64,000 nucleotides of DNA, from contig NZ_JAJNCX010000006.1 of the NCBI RefSeq assembly GCF_021026315.1, positions 62,001 through 126,000 of the forward strand, read 5' to 3'. The position numbers were made by a program, and so were the translations under genes. The DNA is from Rhizobium sp. C4. Lineage in GTDB: Bacteria > Pseudomonadota > Alphaproteobacteria > Rhizobiales > Rhizobiaceae. The notes below the pieces were generated by a model. The model made no database searches. It was given only the letters and a program-made list of their open reading frames with translations, and was not told the DNA's origin. Positions 34,160 to 42,903 of this stretch are shown here, one piece after another. Every line of letters begins with the position of its first letter. The stretch's first letter is position 1.

Positions 34160-36508
34160 TCAGCGCTGACGGCCGGCAGCAGTGCGCCTGGACGTGGCGC
34201 CCTGCGGGCCAAGGCCCGAATTCTGGGGCGACCTGCCGCTCAGCAATTCCCGCACATCCGCCGAGGGCATCGGCCTGCCGAGAAGAAAACCCTGCAGGTC
34301 ATCGCAATGATTGACACGCAGGAACTCCATCTGCCCGCGCGTTTCCACCCCTTCGGCGAGAACGCGAAGCCCGAGCCTTTGCCCCATCGCGATGATCGCG
34401 GAAGCAATCGACGCTGCAGCATCGTTGGTTTCGATGTCGCTGATGATAGACCTGTCGATCTTCAGCCGGTCGACGGGCAGACGCGCGAGCGCACCGAGAT
34501 TGGAGAACCCCGTGCCGAAATCGTCGATGGCGATCGAAATGCCGAGCGTCTTCAGTTCGCTCATGATCGCGATGGCCGTGCACTCGTCGTCGAGCAGCAT
34601 GGATTCGGTCAGTTCGAGTTCCAGCAGCGCCGGGTCAAGGCCGCTTTCGGCAAGCGCATGGCGCACCTGATCGCGAATCTCGCCACAGGAAAACTGCTGG
34701 GCGGAGACATTCACGGACACGCTGCGGCAGACGCCGAAATCGCGGTTCCAGCGCGCAGCCTCCCGGCAGGCCCGCGTCAACACGGCGCCGCCGAGCTCCA
34801 CGATGAGGCCTTCCTGTTCGGCGAGCGGAATGAAAGCGCCGGGGCCGAGCCGCCCCTCATGCGGGTGCTGCCAGCGGGCCAGCGCCTCGAAACCATAGAT
34901 GCTTCCGTCATGCAGGTTCATCAGCGGCTGGAAATCGAGATCGATGCCGCCCGTCGCAATCGATTCGCGCAGCGCTTCGATGCGCTGGCGCCGCTCTTCC
35001 TGCTGGCGCGAGAACTCGGGATCATAGACTTCGTCGCTGTCGTAGCCGACCTGCTTCGCCCGGTTCATCGCAGTCGTGGCGTGGCTCAGCAATTCCTGCA
35101 CGTTGTTCCCGTGTTGCGGAAAGAGCGCAAGCCCGGCCGTCATCGACGTCCCGAGCCGCAACCGCGGCATATCCACCGGCTTGCGGATCGCGGCGAGAAA
35201 CTCGTGCAGCGCGCCTCTGGCATCCCGGCCTTCGGCTTCGCGCAGCACCACGACGAACTCGTCGGCACCCAGCCGGGCGACGACGTCCCCCGGGCGGATG
35301 GCTTTCACCATCCGCGCACTGACCGCGGTCAGGAACGCATCGCCGACCGTGTGGCCGTGGCGGTCATTGACCAGCCGGAAATCATCGATATCGAGAACAG
35401 CCACGCCAAGAGAGCGGCCTTCGGCATGGGCCGAGGCCAGCTCACGCGCAAGAATTTCCGAGAAGGCCGACCGGTTCGGCAGGCCGGTCAGGCTGTCACG
35501 CTCGGCCATGATGCGCAGCTGCGCGGTCACCCGCTCGCGCTCGACTGCCAGTTCGGCAAGCCGCGCGCCGAGTGCAAGGCAGCGCGACTCGAATTCGCTC
35601 GGCAGGCGCGGCTGCCGGGAGTAGAGACCAAACGTGCCGTGGACCGTTCCATCGGCGTTGAAATAGGGCATGGACCAGCAGGAGTGCAAACCATAGGGCT
35701 CCACAAGAACCCTGTAGTCGTCCCACTTGTGATCCGTCAGGATGTCTTCCGTGTAGACAGGCACGCCGCGGTAGCAGGCGGTTCCGCAGGTGCCGACGTT
35801 GTCGTCGATGATCAGGCCGATCAGGGCGTCACCGTATTCGCTGGCCATGGAGGGTGCGATGGCTTCCACCACCGCCGAACCGGCTTCGTTCAGAACGAGG
35901 ATCGACCCCCAGAAGCCCTCAAGCAGGCCTTCGCAAAGCGAGATGATCCGCTGGAAAACCTCTCCGAGGGGGCGATCCGCGGCCAGCATTTCGAGAACGT
36001 CGATCTGGGCTTCCAGAAGCACCCGCCATTGCATCGCTTCGGTGGATTGGCGCACCTGACCGCAGACCGCCACAACCTGGCCATCCTTGTCGAAGACGGG
36101 GTATTTTGACGTCTGGTTCCAGCGTACCCCACCCTGAGGCAGCGTCCATTGGAAGGGCTGGGAGAAAACCGGCCGACCGTTGGCGAATATCTCGGCGTCC
36201 TCGGCGAGAAAGCGTTTGGCGAAGGCCTCACCGTAGAGCTCGAGATCCTGCCTGCCGTTCATGGCGCCCGGTGGCAGCCCCAGAGAAAATTCGCATTCGC
36301 GATTGGCCAGAATGTAATGACCATCGCGATCCTTGAGGAAGATTTCGTCGGGCAGCTGGTCGAGCGCTGCCGCCACAAGCTGGAATCGGGACGCATCGTC
36401 CTGCAGGGTGGCGAGTGCAGTGAGAAGTCGTGAACGATGTTCGTCATCAAGTTCAGTGTGAGCGCTCAAAATGCGCTCGATCTCCAAACTGGACGTCTCG
36501 CCTCTCAC
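34160..36508 (-). CDS. PAS-GAF-GGDEF-EAL cyclic-di-GMP enzyme
   Basis: The roughly 780-residue cytoplasmic protein has a PAS domain (about 40-165, DGHYILANRECEFSLGLPPG), a GAF domain (about 175-335), a GGDEF domain and an EAL domain (from about 510). The GGDEF signature is GADEF (near residue 414), so cyclase activity is doubtful; the EAL site is intact (GFEALARW, DDFGTGFS, DRLKIDRS, AEGVET). It is therefore likelier a sensory phosphodiesterase. No ATG lies at the start: a TTG at 36517 and GTG at 36508 compete, and GAAGGG fits the GTG. A 258-bp AT-rich region upstream holds its promoter. Confidence 0.85.
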   Translation of the reverse strand: MRGETSSLEIERILSAHTELDDEHRSRLLTALATLQDDASRFQLVAAALDQLPDEIFLKDRDGHYILANRECEFSLGLPPGAMNGRQDLELYGEAFAKRFLAEDAEIFANGRPVFSQPFQWTLPQGGVRWNQTSKYPVFDKDGQVVAVCGQVRQSTEAMQWRVLLEAQIDVLEMLAADRPLGEVFQRIISLCEGLLEGFWGSILVLNEAGSAVVEAIAPSMASEYGDALIGLIIDDNVGTCGTACYRGVPVYTEDILTDHKWDDYRVLVEPYGLHSCWSMPYFNADGTVHGTFGLYSRQPRLPSEFESRCLALGARLAELAVERERVTAQLRIMAERDSLTGLPNRSAFSEILARELASAHAEGRSLGVAVLDIDDFRLVNDRHGHTVGDAFLTAVSARMVKAIRPGDVVARLGADEFVVVLREAEGRDARGALHEFLAAIRKPVDMPRLRLGTSMTAGLALFPQHGNNVQELLSHATTAMNRAKQVGYDSDEVYDPEFSRQQEERRQRIEALRESIATGGIDLDFQPLMNLHDGSIYGFEALARWQHPHEGRLGPGAFIPLAEQEGLIVELGGAVLTRACREAARWNRDFGVCRSVSVNVSAQQFSCGEIRDQVRHALAESGLDPALLELELTESMLLDDECTAIAIMSELKTLGISIAIDDFGTGFSNLGALARLPVDRLKIDRSIISDIETNDAAASIASAIIAMGQRLGLRVLAEGVETRGQMEFLRVNHCDDLQGFLLGRPMPSADVRELLSGRSPQNSGLGPQGATSRRTAAGRQR

Positions 36509-36766
36509 CTGCTGCAACCCTTCGGGCCCTCCGAACGCACTTGGCTATCTGATACAGCCCCTGACAATATTTCCGATCTGCGCGGGTCTGGCTGACGCAT
36601 GCAGTCGCAAGTCTCATTCTGCGACACTACATCGTTTCAGCACATATTGCAGAATTACACAGAGTCCATGTTAACGCACAGTAAAAATATAAACTTGCAC
36701 CGAAATGGGACGACAGACCTTAACTTTAGAAACATCTTTTAGAATACAATCCGCATATACATGACC

Positions 36767-37405
36767 TCAGGTTGTGACCTGAAGACCATTCATGTAAAGC
36801 TGCTCAAGGAAGCGCGCTGCATCTTCAAAACGACCATCGCCGCTGCGGGTCGGCCCCAGCACCGCCCTCACCTGCACATCGAAGTCGGCGTAATGCTGCG
36901 TCGTCGCCCAGATGGAAAAGATGAGGTGATAGGGATCGCAACGGCTGATCTTGCCCGCCTTGACCCAGGCACGGATGACCTCGGCCTTTTCATCGACGAG
37001 CTTCCTCAGATCATCCAGCTCCTCCATGATGGTGGGCGCACCGCGCAGGATTTCGTTGGCGAAAAGCCGGCTTTCGCGCGGGAAGTCGCGCGCCATTTCC
37101 AGCTTGCGGCGGATATAGCTCTTGATCTCGATCTCCGGGTTTCCCTCGGCATCGAATTCCCGCAAGGGATCAAGCCAGGTGTCGAGCACGCGGTCGATCA
37201 GCGCCCGGTGCATCGCCTCTTTCGTGCGGAAATAATAGAGCAGATTGGGCTTCGACATGCCGGCGACTTCGGCGATCTGGTCGATCGTCGCGCCCTTGAA
37301 CCCGTGCATGGAAAACACATCCAGCGCCGCCTCCAGAATGACCTCTTCCTTCTCCTCCTGGATGCGTGTCCTGCGCTGGGTTTTCGCCGCTCTCGGTATC
37401 GCCAT
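36767..37405 (-). CDS. rutR: TetR-family regulator RutR
   Basis: The 212-residue protein has the TetR helix-turn-helix (ATIDQIAEVAGMSKPNLLYY) and a C-terminal region matching RutR (LREFDAEGNPEIEIKSYIRR, GAPTIMEELDDLRKLVDEKA, then YADFDVQV). In E. coli, RutR senses uracil and represses pyrimidine-degradation genes. Here it is divergent from hyuC-hydA, and matching operator-like sites precede both that operon and preTA. Start 37405 is preceded by GAGGGG. Confidence 0.93.
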   Translation of the reverse strand: MAIPRAAKTQRRTRIQEEKEEVILEAALDVFSMHGFKGATIDQIAEVAGMSKPNLLYYFRTKEAMHRALIDRVLDTWLDPLREFDAEGNPEIEIKSYIRRKLEMARDFPRESRLFANEILRGAPTIMEELDDLRKLVDEKAEVIRAWVKAGKISRCDPYHLIFSIWATTQHYADFDVQVRAVLGPTRSGDGRFEDAARFLEQLYMNGLQVTT

Positions 37406-37540
37406 GTCACCCCTCATCGTCTGCCATCCGGGCAGAATTGCCTTTTGAAAAGGCACTGCGAACATAATATGCACTTATCGACGATTTTCTCTTTAGGGAC
37501 CGCTTTTTTCGTCTTGAGTGCTGCAACGGAAGCTGTAATG

Positions 37541-37556
37541 TTTACCAACCGGTCAA
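37541..37556. promoter_or_regulatory. RutR-like operator in the rutR-hyuC divergent region
   Basis: TTTACCAACCGGTCAA is a near-palindrome whose right half is identical to the E. coli RutR half site GGTCAA. It lies 132 bp upstream of hyuC and 136 bp from rutR and matches 13 of 16 positions of the site at 27738. Confidence 0.7.
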
Positions 37557-37687
37557 ATTATCCGTCATGCAATTTACAAACGCAACGCGGATTTTGTGAA
37601 AAAACAAGAAAAGAAAACCGGCTGGAACAATGAGGCTGAAGCCGCGCCACGCGGTCCGTCTCGACATGAAAACTGAGGAGAATTTCC

Positions 37688-38938
37688 ATGGCTGCACCAG
37701 GCCAGAACATGCGCGTCAATGCCGATCGTCTTTGGGACAGCCTCATGGACATGGCCAAGATCGGGCCCGGCGTTGCCGGCGGCAACAACCGCCAGACGCT
37801 GACGGATGCGGATGCCGAGGGACGCAAGCTCTTCCAGTCCTGGTGCGAGGCAGCCGGCCTCACCATGGGCGTCGACAAGATGGGCAACATGTTCATGACG
37901 CGTCCGGGCACCGACCCGGATGCCCTGCCGGTCTATGTCGGCTCGCATCTCGACACCCAGCCGACGGGTGGCAAATATGACGGTGTGCTCGGCGTTCTCG
38001 CCGGCCTCGAAGTCATCCGCTCGATGAATGATCTGAACATCAAGACAAAGCACCCGATCGTCGTCGTCAACTGGACGAACGAGGAAGGCGCGCGCTTTGC
38101 GCCTGCCATGCTCGCCTCCGGCGTCTTCGCCGGCATCCATTCGATCGACTACGCCTACGATCGCAAGGACATGGAAGGCCTGCGCTTCGGCGACGAGCTC
38201 GCCCGCATCGGCTGGATCGGCGACGAAGAGGTAGGCGCGCGCAAGATGCACGCCTATTTCGAATATCACATCGAACAGGGCCCAATCCTTGAGGCCGAAG
38301 ACAAGCAGATCGGCGTTGTCACCCACTGTCAGGGCCTCTGGTGGCTCGAATTCACGCTGACCGGCAAGGAAGCCCATACCGGCTCGACACCGATGAACAT
38401 GCGCGTGAATGCCGGCCTTGCCATGGCCCGGATCATGGAAATGACGCAGGCCATCGCCATGGAAAACCAGCCCGGCTGCGTCGCCGGCGTCGGTCAGGTG
38501 AAGTTCTCGCCGAATTCCCGCAACGTCCTGCCCGGCACGGTCGTCTTCACCATCGACCTGCGTTCGCCCGACCAGACCAAGCTCGACGGCATGCGTGCCC
38601 GCATCGAAAAGGAAGCGGCCGCCATCGCCGAAGTACTCGGCGTCGGCTGCTCGGTCGAGGCCGTCGGCCATTTCGATCCCGTCACCTTCGACCCGACACT
38701 TGTCTCCGCCGTCCGCAAGGCCGCCGAAGACCTCGGCTACAGCCACATGAACCTCATCTCCGGCGCCGGCCATGATGCCTGCTGGGCAGCCAAGGTCGCG
38801 CCTGCCACCATGGTCATGTGCCCCTGCGTCGGCGGCCTCTCGCACAATGAGGCGGAAGAGATTTCCAAGGACTGGGCAGGCGCCGGCTGCGACGTGCTGT
38901 TGCGCGCTGTGGTGGAGACTGCGGGGATTGTGGAGTGA
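37688..38938 (+). CDS. hyuC: beta-ureidopropionase / N-carbamoyl amidase (M20 family)
   Basis: The 416-residue enzyme has the dinuclear metal ligands of the M20 carbamoylases: His87 (VGSHLD), Asp98 (YDGVLG), Glu132-Glu133 (NEEGARF), His194 (HIEQGP) and His386 (LSHNEAEE). It hydrolyses N-carbamoyl-beta-alanine to beta-alanine, CO2 and ammonia, the last step of the reductive pathway. The symbol hyuC is used loosely; other databases use amaB or pydC. It heads the operon driven from the RutR-controlled region. Confidence 0.92.
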   Translation: MAAPGQNMRVNADRLWDSLMDMAKIGPGVAGGNNRQTLTDADAEGRKLFQSWCEAAGLTMGVDKMGNMFMTRPGTDPDALPVYVGSHLDTQPTGGKYDGVLGVLAGLEVIRSMNDLNIKTKHPIVVVNWTNEEGARFAPAMLASGVFAGIHSIDYAYDRKDMEGLRFGDELARIGWIGDEEVGARKMHAYFEYHIEQGPILEAEDKQIGVVTHCQGLWWLEFTLTGKEAHTGSTPMNMRVNAGLAMARIMEMTQAIAMENQPGCVAGVGQVKFSPNSRNVLPGTVVFTIDLRSPDQTKLDGMRARIEKEAAAIAEVLGVGCSVEAVGHFDPVTFDPTLVSAVRKAAEDLGYSHMNLISGAGHDACWAAKVAPATMVMCPCVGGLSHNEAEEISKDWAGAGCDVLLRAVVETAGIVE

Positions 38939-38978
38939 GCGCGTTGGCATTATCTTTGCCGCATCGAGAGGTGATGTC

Positions 38979-39206
38979 ATGTCCGACAAGGTCACGAACG
39001 AACTCATCTATGAAACGCTCAAGCGGATGCAGCAGACGCTTGGCACCCATACCCAGTATCATCTCGAGACCAAGGAACGTCTTGGATTGCTCGAGTATCA
39101 GGTTGGCGGTCTCACGGCGCAATATGCCAGCCTATCCCAACGTTTGGATCGCGTGGACGAGCACCTCACCCGCATCGAGAAACGCCTGGACCTCGTCGAG
39201 GCTTAA
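38979..39206 (+). CDS. small coiled-coil protein 1
   Basis: The 75-residue product (start set by GAGAGGTG at 38966-38973) is an amphipathic helix with heptads, ending in RIEKRLDLVEA. Its last 45 residues are homologous to the next small gene. It has no signal or membrane segment. It lies within the pyrimidine operon, 40 bp after hyuC. Function unknown; it could be a trimeric or tetrameric scaffold. The overlapping longer frame from 38772 is not needed. Confidence 0.65.
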   Translation: MSDKVTNELIYETLKRMQQTLGTHTQYHLETKERLGLLEYQVGGLTAQYASLSQRLDRVDEHLTRIEKRLDLVEA

Positions 39207-39278
39207 AAACCAGACCGCTGGTCGAGCAAACAGTCCAGCAGAACATGCCTCGGATAAAGGTCTTCAGGAGAAGAACCT

Positions 39279-39476
39279 ATGGCAACAGACAATCTTGTTC
39301 TCGAACACCTTCGCTCGATCCGCTCGACCGTCGAGCGCCTTTCCGACGACATGCAGGAGCTCAAGGGCCGGCTCGGCGTCCTCGAACAGCAATACGCCAT
39401 CATCTCGAACCGCTTCGATCGACTCGATGATCGTGTCCTTCGCATCGAAAAACGCCTCGACCTCGTCGAAGCCTGA
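39279..39476 (+). CDS. small coiled-coil protein 2, paralogue of the preceding gene
   Basis: The 65-residue product is almost wholly coiled coil (EHLRSIRSTVERLSDDMQEL, then FDRLDDRVLRIEKRLDLVEA) and shares the C-terminal RIEKRLDLVEA with the protein at 38979. AGGAG lies about 8 bp upstream. The two genes look like a tandem duplication between hyuC and hydA. Function unknown. Confidence 0.65.
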   Translation: MATDNLVLEHLRSIRSTVERLSDDMQELKGRLGVLEQQYAIISNRFDRLDDRVLRIEKRLDLVEA

Positions 39477-39570
39477 ATCCCCAAGACCTTGTTTACGAAT
39501 TTTGTCGCGCGTTGATTGACGCGCGCTTGAAAGCATCTGCGTCCAAGAAAAACACCAAGGGAACAGCATC

Positions 39571-41028
39571 ATGAGCAGCAAAGTCATCAAGGGCGGCACC
39601 ATTGTCACGGCTGACCTGACCTACAAGGCGGATGTGAAGATCGAGCATGGGGTGATCACCGAGATCGGCCCGAACCTCTCCGGCACCGAGGTGCTGGACG
39701 CGACCGGCTGCTATGTCATGCCGGGCGGCATCGATCCGCATGTGCATCTCGAAATGCCCTTCATGGGCACCTATTCGTCCGACGATTTCGAGAGCGGCAC
39801 GCGGGCGGGTCTTGCCGGCGGCACGACCATGGTGGTGGATTTCTGCCTGCCCGATCCGGGCCAATCGCTCGTTGATGCGCTGAAGCGCTGGGACAACAAG
39901 TCGACCCGCGCCAATGCCGACTATTCCTTCCACATGTCCATTACCTGGTGGGGCGAGCAGGTCTTCAACGAGATGGAGACCATCGTCAAGGAAAAGGGCA
40001 TCAACACCTTCAAGCATTTCATGGCCTACAAGGGCGCGCTGATGGTGGATGACGACGAGATGTTCTCCTCCTTCCAGCGCTGCGCCGCTCTCGGCGCGCT
40101 GCCTCTGGTGCACGCTGAAAACGGCGACATCGTCGCGCAGATGCAAGCCAAGCTGCTCGGCGAAGGCAATAACGGCCCCGAGGCCCACGCCTATTCCCGC
40201 CCCGCCTCCGTCGAGGGCGAAGCGACCAACCGCGCCATCATCATCGCCGACATGGCGGGCGTGCCGCTCTACGTCGTGCACACGTCCTGCGAACAGGCCC
40301 ATGAAGCAATCCGCCGCGCCCGCCAGAACGGCATGCGCGTCTATGGCGAACCGCTGATCCAGCACCTGACGCTGGACGAAAGCGAATATGCCAATGCAGA
40401 CTGGGACCATGCGGCACGCCGCGTCATGTCGCCCCCCTTCCGCGACAAGAAGCATCAGGACTCGCTTTGGGCCGGTCTTGCGTCTGGCTCGCTGCAGGTG
40501 GTCGCCACTGACCACTGCGCCTTCACCACCGAACAGAAGCGCTATGGCGTGGGCGATTTCACCAAGATCCCGAACGGCACCGGCGGCCTCGAAGACCGCC
40601 TGCCGATGCTCTGGACCTATGGCGTGGCGACCGGCCGCATCACCATGAACGAGTTCGTGGCCGTCACCTCGACCAATATCGCCAAGATCCTCAACGTTTA
40701 TCCGAAGAAGGGTGCAATCCTTGTCGGCGCCGATGCCGACATCGTCGTCTGGGACCCGAACCGCGAAAAGACGATCAGTGCCACCGGCCAGCAATCAGCC
40801 ATCGACTACAACGTCTTCGAAGGCAAGAAGGTCAAGGGCCTGCCCCGCTTCACGCTGACCCGCGGCTATGTCGCGATCGAAGAATCCACCATCAAGACCC
40901 GCGAAGGCCACGGCGAGTTTGTCGCCAGGCCCCCCTTCCCGGCCGTGTCTTCGGCGCTGTCGACCTGGAAGGGAATCACCGCGCCGAGGAAGGTCCAACG
41001 CACGGGGATACCGGCGAGCGGGGTTTGA
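39571..41028 (+). CDS. hydA: dihydropyrimidinase
   Basis: The 485-residue amidohydrolase has all ligands of the binuclear zinc site: His57 and His59 (DPHVHLE), the carboxylated Lys148 (TFKHFMAYKG), His181 (LVHAENGD), His237 (VVHTSCEQ) and Asp314 (VATDHCAF). It opens dihydrouracil and dihydrothymine to N-carbamoyl amino acids, the step between PreTA and HyuC. Length is normal. It lies downstream of the two small genes in the same direction. Confidence 0.95.
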   Translation: MSSKVIKGGTIVTADLTYKADVKIEHGVITEIGPNLSGTEVLDATGCYVMPGGIDPHVHLEMPFMGTYSSDDFESGTRAGLAGGTTMVVDFCLPDPGQSLVDALKRWDNKSTRANADYSFHMSITWWGEQVFNEMETIVKEKGINTFKHFMAYKGALMVDDDEMFSSFQRCAALGALPLVHAENGDIVAQMQAKLLGEGNNGPEAHAYSRPASVEGEATNRAIIIADMAGVPLYVVHTSCEQAHEAIRRARQNGMRVYGEPLIQHLTLDESEYANADWDHAARRVMSPPFRDKKHQDSLWAGLASGSLQVVATDHCAFTTEQKRYGVGDFTKIPNGTGGLEDRLPMLWTYGVATGRITMNEFVAVTSTNIAKILNVYPKKGAILVGADADIVVWDPNREKTISATGQQSAIDYNVFEGKKVKGLPRFTLTRGYVAIEESTIKTREGHGEFVARPPFPAVSSALSTWKGITAPRKVQRTGIPASGV

Positions 41029-41032
41029 GCCG

Positions 41033-41689
41033 ATGGATTGGTCGAATCTCGCGGCCTTTGCCGCGACAGAGTTCCTGCTCTGTTTATCGCCGGGGCCGAC
41101 GGTGCTTCTGGTGGTCGGCCTGTCCATGCGGCAGGGTTTGTGGCGTTCGCAATGTGCGGCCGCCGGAGCACTCACGACCAATGCCATCTATTTTGCCCTG
41201 TCGGCAGCAGGCGTCGCATCGCTGATCATCGCAAGTGCGACGCTCTTCTATGTGCTGAAGATCGTTGGCGCGCTTTATCTCGCCTGGCTCGGCATCAAGA
41301 TGGTGCTTCCGCTGATCGAGGCGTGGTGGCGCGGCGAGAAACACGATGCACCTTTCGCGGAAGCCTCGAAAATGCCGCGCGCCAAAACCACGCCGCTTAA
41401 GCTCTATTGGAAAGGCATCAGCCTTCAGGCGGCCAACCCGAAGAACCTTGCCTTTTTCGTCGCCATCCTGCCGCAGTTCATCGACCCGCATGGGCCTGTC
41501 GCGCTGCAAATGATGGTTTTCGGCAGCGTTTCGATCCTGCTGGAGGTGCCGGTCTTGCTGATCTATGCGATCTCCTTCTCTGCTCTCGCAAAGGTGATCA
41601 CGGAACGCGTGGTGCTATGGATAGAGGCCATCGCCGGCGGCTTTCTAATACTGTTGGCCGGAGCGCTTGCCTGGGAGAGAAAGGCGTGA
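41033..41689 (+). CDS. LysE/RhtB-family exporter
   Basis: The 218-residue membrane protein has six helices and the family signature (LCLSPGPTVLLVVGLSMRQG near residues 16-35). LysE proteins export amino acids. It begins 4 bp after hydA, so it is coupled to pyrimidine breakdown; export of beta-alanine or beta-aminoisobutyrate is a reasonable but unproven guess. The longer frame from 40868 overlaps hydA and is rejected. Confidence 0.85.
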   Translation: MDWSNLAAFAATEFLLCLSPGPTVLLVVGLSMRQGLWRSQCAAAGALTTNAIYFALSAAGVASLIIASATLFYVLKIVGALYLAWLGIKMVLPLIEAWWRGEKHDAPFAEASKMPRAKTTPLKLYWKGISLQAANPKNLAFFVAILPQFIDPHGPVALQMMVFGSVSILLEVPVLLIYAISFSALAKVITERVVLWIEAIAGGFLILLAGALAWERKA

Positions 41690-41877
41690 GGGCAAGGACT
41701 GCCCCGCGTCACGCAACTGAAAACAAGCTTGCATTCATGGTCGCCACCGGATGACATAGAAGCAAGACCTAAATAAAAAAACAGACGGACGAAAAGTCCG
41801 GGGAACATCATCAGCGCGACGTGACAAAAGAGCGAAAATCGCCAGCGTCCCGCGAAACAGAAATGCACTGGGTGAAC

Positions 41878-42669
41878 ATGGCAGAAAATCAGTCTTCCGT
41901 CGTTTCGGCGAAAAATCTGGGCCTGACCTTTCAGACGAATGACGGTCCCGTCAACGCGCTGACCGGGGTCAATCTCGATGTGCGCAAGGGCGACTTCGTG
42001 TCCTTCATCGGGCCTTCCGGCTGCGGCAAGACGACGTTCCTGCGCGTCATTGCCGATCTCGAAAAGGCAACCGAAGGCCAGATCCTTGTCAACGGAACGA
42101 CGCCGGAGGATGCGCGGAAAAACCGTTCCTATGGCTATGTCTTTCAGGCGGCAGCCCTCTATCCGTGGCGCACGATCGAGAAGAACATAGCCCTTCCCCT
42201 TGAAATCATGGGCTATTCCAAGGACGAGCAGAAGAAGCGGATCGACCATACGCTGGCGCTCGTCAACCTCACCGGCTTCGGCAAGAAATATCCCTGGCAG
42301 CTCTCCGGCGGCATGCAGCAGCGCGCCTCGATTGCCCGCGCGCTCGCCTTCGACGCCGATCTCCTCCTGATGGACGAGCCCTTCGGCGCTCTCGACGAAA
42401 TCGTCCGCGACCATCTCAACCTGCAGCTTCTGGAGCTTTGGGCCCGCACCAACAAGACGATCTGTTTCGTCACCCACTCGATCCCCGAGGCCGTCTATCT
42501 CTCGACCAAGATCGTGGTCATGAGCCCCCGCCCCGGTCGTGTGACGGACATCATCGAGTCCACGCTGCCGAAGGAACGCCCGCTCGATATCCGCGAAACG
42601 CCGGAATTTCTGGCCATTGCCCATCGCGTCCGCGAAGGGCTGAAGGCGGGGCATAGCTATGATGATTGA
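41878..42669 (+). CDS. ABC transporter ATP-binding protein (nitrate/taurine/pyrimidine type)
   Basis: The 263-residue ATPase has Walker A GPSGCGKTT (near residue 47), signature LSGGMQQRASIARAL, Walker B LLLMDEPFGALD and the H-loop THSIPEAV. It belongs to the SsuB/TauB/RutG-like importer group and is the ATPase for the two permeases and binding protein that follow. A run of weak in-frame starts exists upstream (41821, 41863); 41878 has the best spacing. Confidence 0.88.
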   Translation: MAENQSSVVSAKNLGLTFQTNDGPVNALTGVNLDVRKGDFVSFIGPSGCGKTTFLRVIADLEKATEGQILVNGTTPEDARKNRSYGYVFQAAALYPWRTIEKNIALPLEIMGYSKDEQKKRIDHTLALVNLTGFGKKYPWQLSGGMQQRASIARALAFDADLLLMDEPFGALDEIVRDHLNLQLLELWARTNKTICFVTHSIPEAVYLSTKIVVMSPRPGRVTDIIESTLPKERPLDIRETPEFLAIAHRVREGLKAGHSYDD

Positions 42670-42686
42670 GGCTAGGCTCCACCACT

Positions 42687-42735
42687 CTCCCCCCTTGAGC
42701 GGGAGATGTCTGCGCAGCAGACAGAGGGGGGTGCG
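42687..42735. repeat. CTCCCC-type intergenic repeat fragment
   Basis: Contains CTCTCCCCCCTTGAGCGGGA followed by the hairpin TGTCTGCGCAGCAGACA and GAGGGGGGTG. It resembles the start of the element at 61930 (both with CTCCCC...GGGGAG). Fills the ABC ATPase-permease gap together with the next repeat. Confidence 0.5.
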
Positions 42736-42750
42736 CCGCTACCATTCCCT

Positions 42751-42878
42751 CCGTCATGCCGGACTTGATCCGGCATCCAGCCGCGCGATGTCCATCGCGC
42801 GAAAGGACCCTTTTTTGAAGGGGTCTTTCAGCCCGCAGACGCGGGCTGGCTGGATCCCGGATCAAGTCCGGGATGACG
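42751..42878. repeat. composite palindromic intergenic repeat, copy 2 (inverted to copy 1)
   Basis: A 128-bp element bounded by CCGTCATGCCGGACTTGATC and its complement near GATCAAGTCCGGGATGACG, with inner hairpins CGCGCGATGTCCATCGCGCG and CAGCCCGCAGACGCGGGCTG. Inner parts match 30188-30312 in reverse orientation. It separates the ATPase gene from the permease gene inside what should be one operon. Confidence 0.75.
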
Positions 42879-42903
42879 AAAGTGAATGTTGCGGAGTCCC
42901 GTC

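Noticed and set aside
40868-41032. Extended N-terminus for the LysE gene after hydA
   Set aside because: The extra 55 residues are Arg/Ser/Pro-rich and overlap hydA; the family start is at 41033.
42687-42878. Repeat-filled gap as evidence that the ABC ATPase is not part of the permease operon
   Set aside because: All four transporter genes are in the same direction and needed together; palindromic elements often sit inside rhizobial operons, so the gap alone does not separate them.
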